A stretch of 12,815 bases of DNA. Source: DAORIO01 sp035438585 (GTDB lineage Bacteria > Patescibacteriota > Minisyncoccia > Phycocordibacterales > UBA9973). The notes below the pieces were generated by a model that was given only the letters and a program-made list of their open reading frames with translations, was not told the origin of the DNA and searched no databases. Below, piece by piece: positions 10,559-12,815 of the stretch (position 1 is the stretch's first letter; each line of letters opens with the position of its first letter). Made by a program: the position numbers and the translations under genes. The stretch covers positions 1 to 12,815 of the forward strand of contig DAORIO010000015.1 of NCBI GenBank assembly GCA_035438585.1. Reading direction: 5' to 3'.

Positions 10559-12049
10559 TTATTGATTTGTAAATCTTCCCCAAAGAGACGCTAGAAATCC
10601 ATTGTCTCCAACTTTTGATTTTATGTGCTTTTTAGCGAGTGCTGTTTTTACATAGTCTAACCATTTAGAAGTTGGTTTTGAATTTTCTTTTGTAATTATG
10701 TCTACAATATCTCCACTTTGTAACTTCTTTGAAAGAGGAACCATTTTTCCATTTACAATAGCACCAGAGCAATGATCTCCAATATCTGTGTGAATTCCAT
10801 AAGCAAAATCAATCGGTGAAGAATCTGCTGGTAAATCTAGAACATCTCCTTTTGGTGTAAAAATAAAAATTCTGTCGTTGAAGAAATCCATTTTCAAATC
10901 TTTCATAAAAGCATCCGCTTTTTCATTAGCATCTTTTATATTTTGAAATTGTTTTATCCAAGCATATTTACCGTCTTGGGTTGGTTTCTTTTTTCCATTT
11001 TTATTTATGAATTCTTTGTATGCAAAGTGAGAGGCGATACCATATTCAGCAAGACCGTGCATTTCCATTGTACGTATTTGGACTTCTATAAGCGCACCTT
11101 CGCCATTGAAAATAGTTGTATGAAGACTTTGATAACCATTTAGTTTTGGGAGCGCTATGTAGTCTTTTAGGCGCTCAGGAAAGGGTTTCCACATTGAATG
11201 CACGATTCCAAGTGCTCGATAACAATCTTCAATTGTGGGCACAATAACCCGCAACGCTAAAATGTCATAGATTTTGTCTATATCCATATGGTGTCTTTGG
11301 AGTTTTCTCCATAAACTATATTTATGTTTTACACGCGAGCTAGTTTTTAGAACTTGAATATTTTCGCTTTGTAGTTTCCTTACAATTTCTTTTTCAACTT
11401 TTTTAACAATTTTTTCTTTCGCCTCCTTTTTTTCTTCAAGAAGTTTTGTGACTTCTTTAAATTCTTTTGGATAAACATAAGGAAATGCTGCGTCCTCAAT
11501 TTCACCTTTTAGTTTTGCAATACCGAGGCGATGGGCAAGGGGAGCATATACTTCAAGAGATTCAAGGGCGATACGTTTTTGTTTTTCAGGTTTTACGTAA
11601 TTAAGAGTTTGAAGGTTGTGAAGTCGGTCAGCGAGTTTTATCATTACCACTCTAAAATCTTCGGCAACTGCTACGAAAAATTTTCGAAGACTTTCTACAT
11701 GTCTTTCACGGCCGCTGTATTTCAATTTTCCAAGTTTGGTTACACCCGAGACCAAGAAATAAATTTCTTTCCCAAATTCTTTTTTTACTTCTGCTTCTTT
11801 TGCTTTTCCATCTTCGATAGTGTCATGAAGTAATCCAGCAGAAATTGTTACTGCATCCATTCCATAACGTGCGAGATTCTTTGCTGTTTCTACAACATGG
11901 CCAAAATATGGTTCACCTGATGCGCGCAATTGTCCTTCGTGAGCTCTTTTTGAAAAATAAAAAGCTTTTGAAATAAGAGCTTTATCTTCCTCGGTAGGAA
12001 GTTTATCTTTCAGTAAAGAAAAAATAATTTTAGGGGATTTGTAATCCAT
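10559..12049 (-). CDS. rel: Short bifunctional Rel (ppGpp synthetase/hydrolase)
   Basis: Makes and degrades the alarmone (p)ppGpp. In order there is an HD hydrolase domain with H51, HD (75-76), ED (79-80) and LADRLHN (139-145). The synthetase domain has RVKHKYSLWRK, YDILALRV, RLKDYIALPK, NGYQSLHTT, EVQIRT and MHGLAEYGIASH. A TGS domain follows (RIFIFTPKGDVLDLPADSSP), ending soon after ALAKKHIKSK. At 496 residues it lacks the helical, zinc-finger and ACT domains of full-length Rel (about 730-750), which sense the ribosome and regulate activity. RLKD, instead of the ExDD of synthetase-only RelA, and the intact HD residues point to both activities. No convincing promoter is seen; the gene seems to be single. 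Confidence 0.93.
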   Translation of the reverse strand: MDYKSPKIIFSLLKDKLPTEEDKALISKAFYFSKRAHEGQLRASGEPYFGHVVETAKNLARYGMDAVTISAGLLHDTIEDGKAKEAEVKKEFGKEIYFLVSGVTKLGKLKYSGRERHVESLRKFFVAVAEDFRVVMIKLADRLHNLQTLNYVKPEKQKRIALESLEVYAPLAHRLGIAKLKGEIEDAAFPYVYPKEFKEVTKLLEEKKEAKEKIVKKVEKEIVRKLQSENIQVLKTSSRVKHKYSLWRKLQRHHMDIDKIYDILALRVIVPTIEDCYRALGIVHSMWKPFPERLKDYIALPKLNGYQSLHTTIFNGEGALIEVQIRTMEMHGLAEYGIASHFAYKEFINKNGKKKPTQDGKYAWIKQFQNIKDANEKADAFMKDLKMDFFNDRIFIFTPKGDVLDLPADSSPIDFAYGIHTDIGDHCSGAIVNGKMVPLSKKLQSGDIVDIITKENSKPTSKWLDYVKTALAKKHIKSKVGDNGFLASLWGRFTNQ

Positions 12050-12170
12050 AATTATTTTAATGTTACAGTTCTTTTTTTATTTTGACAAACGAGTTTAGAA
12101 ATTAATATTTTAGAAAATATAGTTTAGACCTAAATACAGTAAAAGGGAAAAGCTCATACATGTAATTTTT

Positions 12171-12200
12171 TTGACAGTTTTGCTTATATTGTGTTATAAT
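12171..12200 (+). promoter_or_regulatory. Consensus sigma-70-type promoter of the lipoprotein gene
   Basis: Perfect TTGACA (12171-12176) and perfect TATAAT (12195-12200) are 18 bp apart, with an added TGT before the -10. The expected start is near 12207, giving a leader of about 19 nt without a Shine-Dalgarno sequence. Another TTGACA at 12082 has only poor -10 partners. The rest of the 176-bp gap after rel shows nothing else. Confidence 0.85.
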
Positions 12201-12225
12201 ATATTTAAACTTAAAACAAAAGATC

Positions 12226-12738
12226 ATGAAAAAAGAAATCGTAATAGTGACATTTATGGTAGTCCTAATCACTTCTTGTGTAAGAGACCTAAGTATCTTC
12301 GATAATTTTGTTGTACCAATGGTGATTGATTATTCAAAATCGGTTGAACAGACAGTAGAAGAGAACGGTTATTATTTTATAAATTCTAATATTTCATCAC
12401 TAGAATTTATAAAAAATGAAACTGTTGCAAAAGATAGTGTCATAATGAAACGTGAAGCTATTTTTCTCAATTTTAATTGCAGTAGGCAATCAAAAGATAT
12501 TGTTGAACAGATGAAATTATGCGGATTTCGCCCAGGTACTGCTATAGAGCTGTACTCACTCGGAGAACAATACCCGAAAAGTAAAAGAGGAATGGATTTA
12601 GTGGCTCTTGGTTCGAGGACAAAAGACTCTCTTGTTCCAGGACTTTGTGAAGACATTGATGGTGATGGGTATGTGTGTCTTTGGCGTTGGTCTAGAAATT
12701 GGACTTCTGGCTACTGGTTTTTAGCTTTTCGTGAATAA
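12226..12738 (+). CDS. Small lipoprotein with a CPR-type C-terminal domain
   Basis: The 170-residue product has a lipoprotein signal: two lysines, a hydrophobic stretch (5-15) and lipobox ITSC with the acylated Cys at 18. It should be anchored outside the membrane. The middle region is unassigned. The C-terminal part, with GFRPGTAIELYSLGEQYP (100-117), LVALGS (125-130) and WFLAF (164-168), resembles a pattern I recall from many uncharacterised Parcubacteria proteins (roughly GYRPAT..ELL..G..YP...ALGS...FLAVR). That recall is not backed by a search. Besides Cys18 there are cysteines at 85, 99, 141 and 151. The function is unknown. It has its own consensus promoter and terminator, so it is a single-gene unit. 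Confidence 0.75.
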   Translation: MKKEIVIVTFMVVLITSCVRDLSIFDNFVVPMVIDYSKSVEQTVEENGYYFINSNISSLEFIKNETVAKDSVIMKREAIFLNFNCSRQSKDIVEQMKLCGFRPGTAIELYSLGEQYPKSKRGMDLVALGSRTKDSLVPGLCEDIDGDGYVCLWRWSRNWTSGYWFLAFRE

Positions 12739-12740
12739 GT

Positions 12741-12787
12741 ACAAAATAAACCCTGAAATTTATATCTTTCAGGGTTTTTTATTTTGT
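12741..12787 (+). terminator. Terminator of the lipoprotein gene
   Basis: A perfect 10-bp stem AACCCTGAAA/TTTCAGGGTT (12749-12758, 12767-12776) is followed by T residues. An outer ACAAAAT/ATTTTGT pair (12741-12747, 12781-12787) extends it. It begins two bases past the stop codon. Confidence 0.88.
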
Positions 12788-12799
12788 ATTAATTATTGT

Positions 12800-12805
12800 T
12801 TGACA
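12800..12805 (+). promoter_or_regulatory. -35 box of a possible next promoter, cut by window end
   Basis: TTGACA appears ten bases before the window ends, after the terminator. The -10 would lie outside, so this is only a hint that another gene on plus follows. Confidence 0.3.
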
Positions 12806-12815
12806 AAATTATAAA

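Noticed and set aside
1..12815. UGA recoding to glycine as in some CPR lineages
   Set aside because: The main genes read full length with the standard bacterial code and end in TAA where family length predicts.

Overview
The window is AT-rich, densely coded bacterial DNA that reads intact under the standard bacterial code. It looks like a Candidate Phyla Radiation (Patescibacteria), probably Parcubacteria-like, chromosome. The signs are an IF-2 without its long N-terminal region, a Rel enzyme without its C-terminal regulatory half, few Shine-Dalgarno sequences, promoters placed right against start codons, and a small lipoprotein with a C-terminal domain I associate with these organisms. This assignment is inference; there is no rRNA or other taxonomic marker here.

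Layout. Positions 1-3362 run on the minus strand. In transcription order they hold a DUF4446 membrane protein, infB, rbfA and tRNA-Cys (one tight operon), then tRNA-Leu(UAG), tRNA-Lys(CUU) and a cut-off tRNA-Leu(UAA). Divergent from this run is a cysteine desulfurase (3380-4588, +), followed by a ClpB-type disaggregase (4738-7431, +). Next come tRNA-Trp and rpmG (L33) on minus, tRNA-Tyr on plus, miaA and tRNA-Leu(CAA) on minus, parB on plus, and a convergent rel on minus. A lipoprotein gene with its own consensus promoter and terminator closes the window.

How the genes relate. Most belong to translation and its quality control: initiation (infB), 30S maturation (rbfA), L33, seven tRNAs and tRNA A37 modification (miaA; the Tyr, Trp, Cys and Leu tRNAs here are of the kinds that can be substrates). 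The others serve sulfur transfer (desulfurase), protein disaggregation, chromosome segregation (parB) and the stringent response (rel).

The least explained part is the DNA downstream of the tRNA genes. Five of the six tRNA genes whose 3' flank is visible are followed by strong hairpins and an inverted, partial copy of the tRNA's own 3' region. For three of them (Leu-UAG, Cys, Tyr) a further direct copy of the tRNA 3' end lies farther downstream. At tRNA-Leu(UAG) this has become two tandem units of about 165 bp. The copies keep hairpin stems while changing stem sequence, which suggests selection on structure. I do not recognise this as a described element, and it is the main candidate for a new system here.
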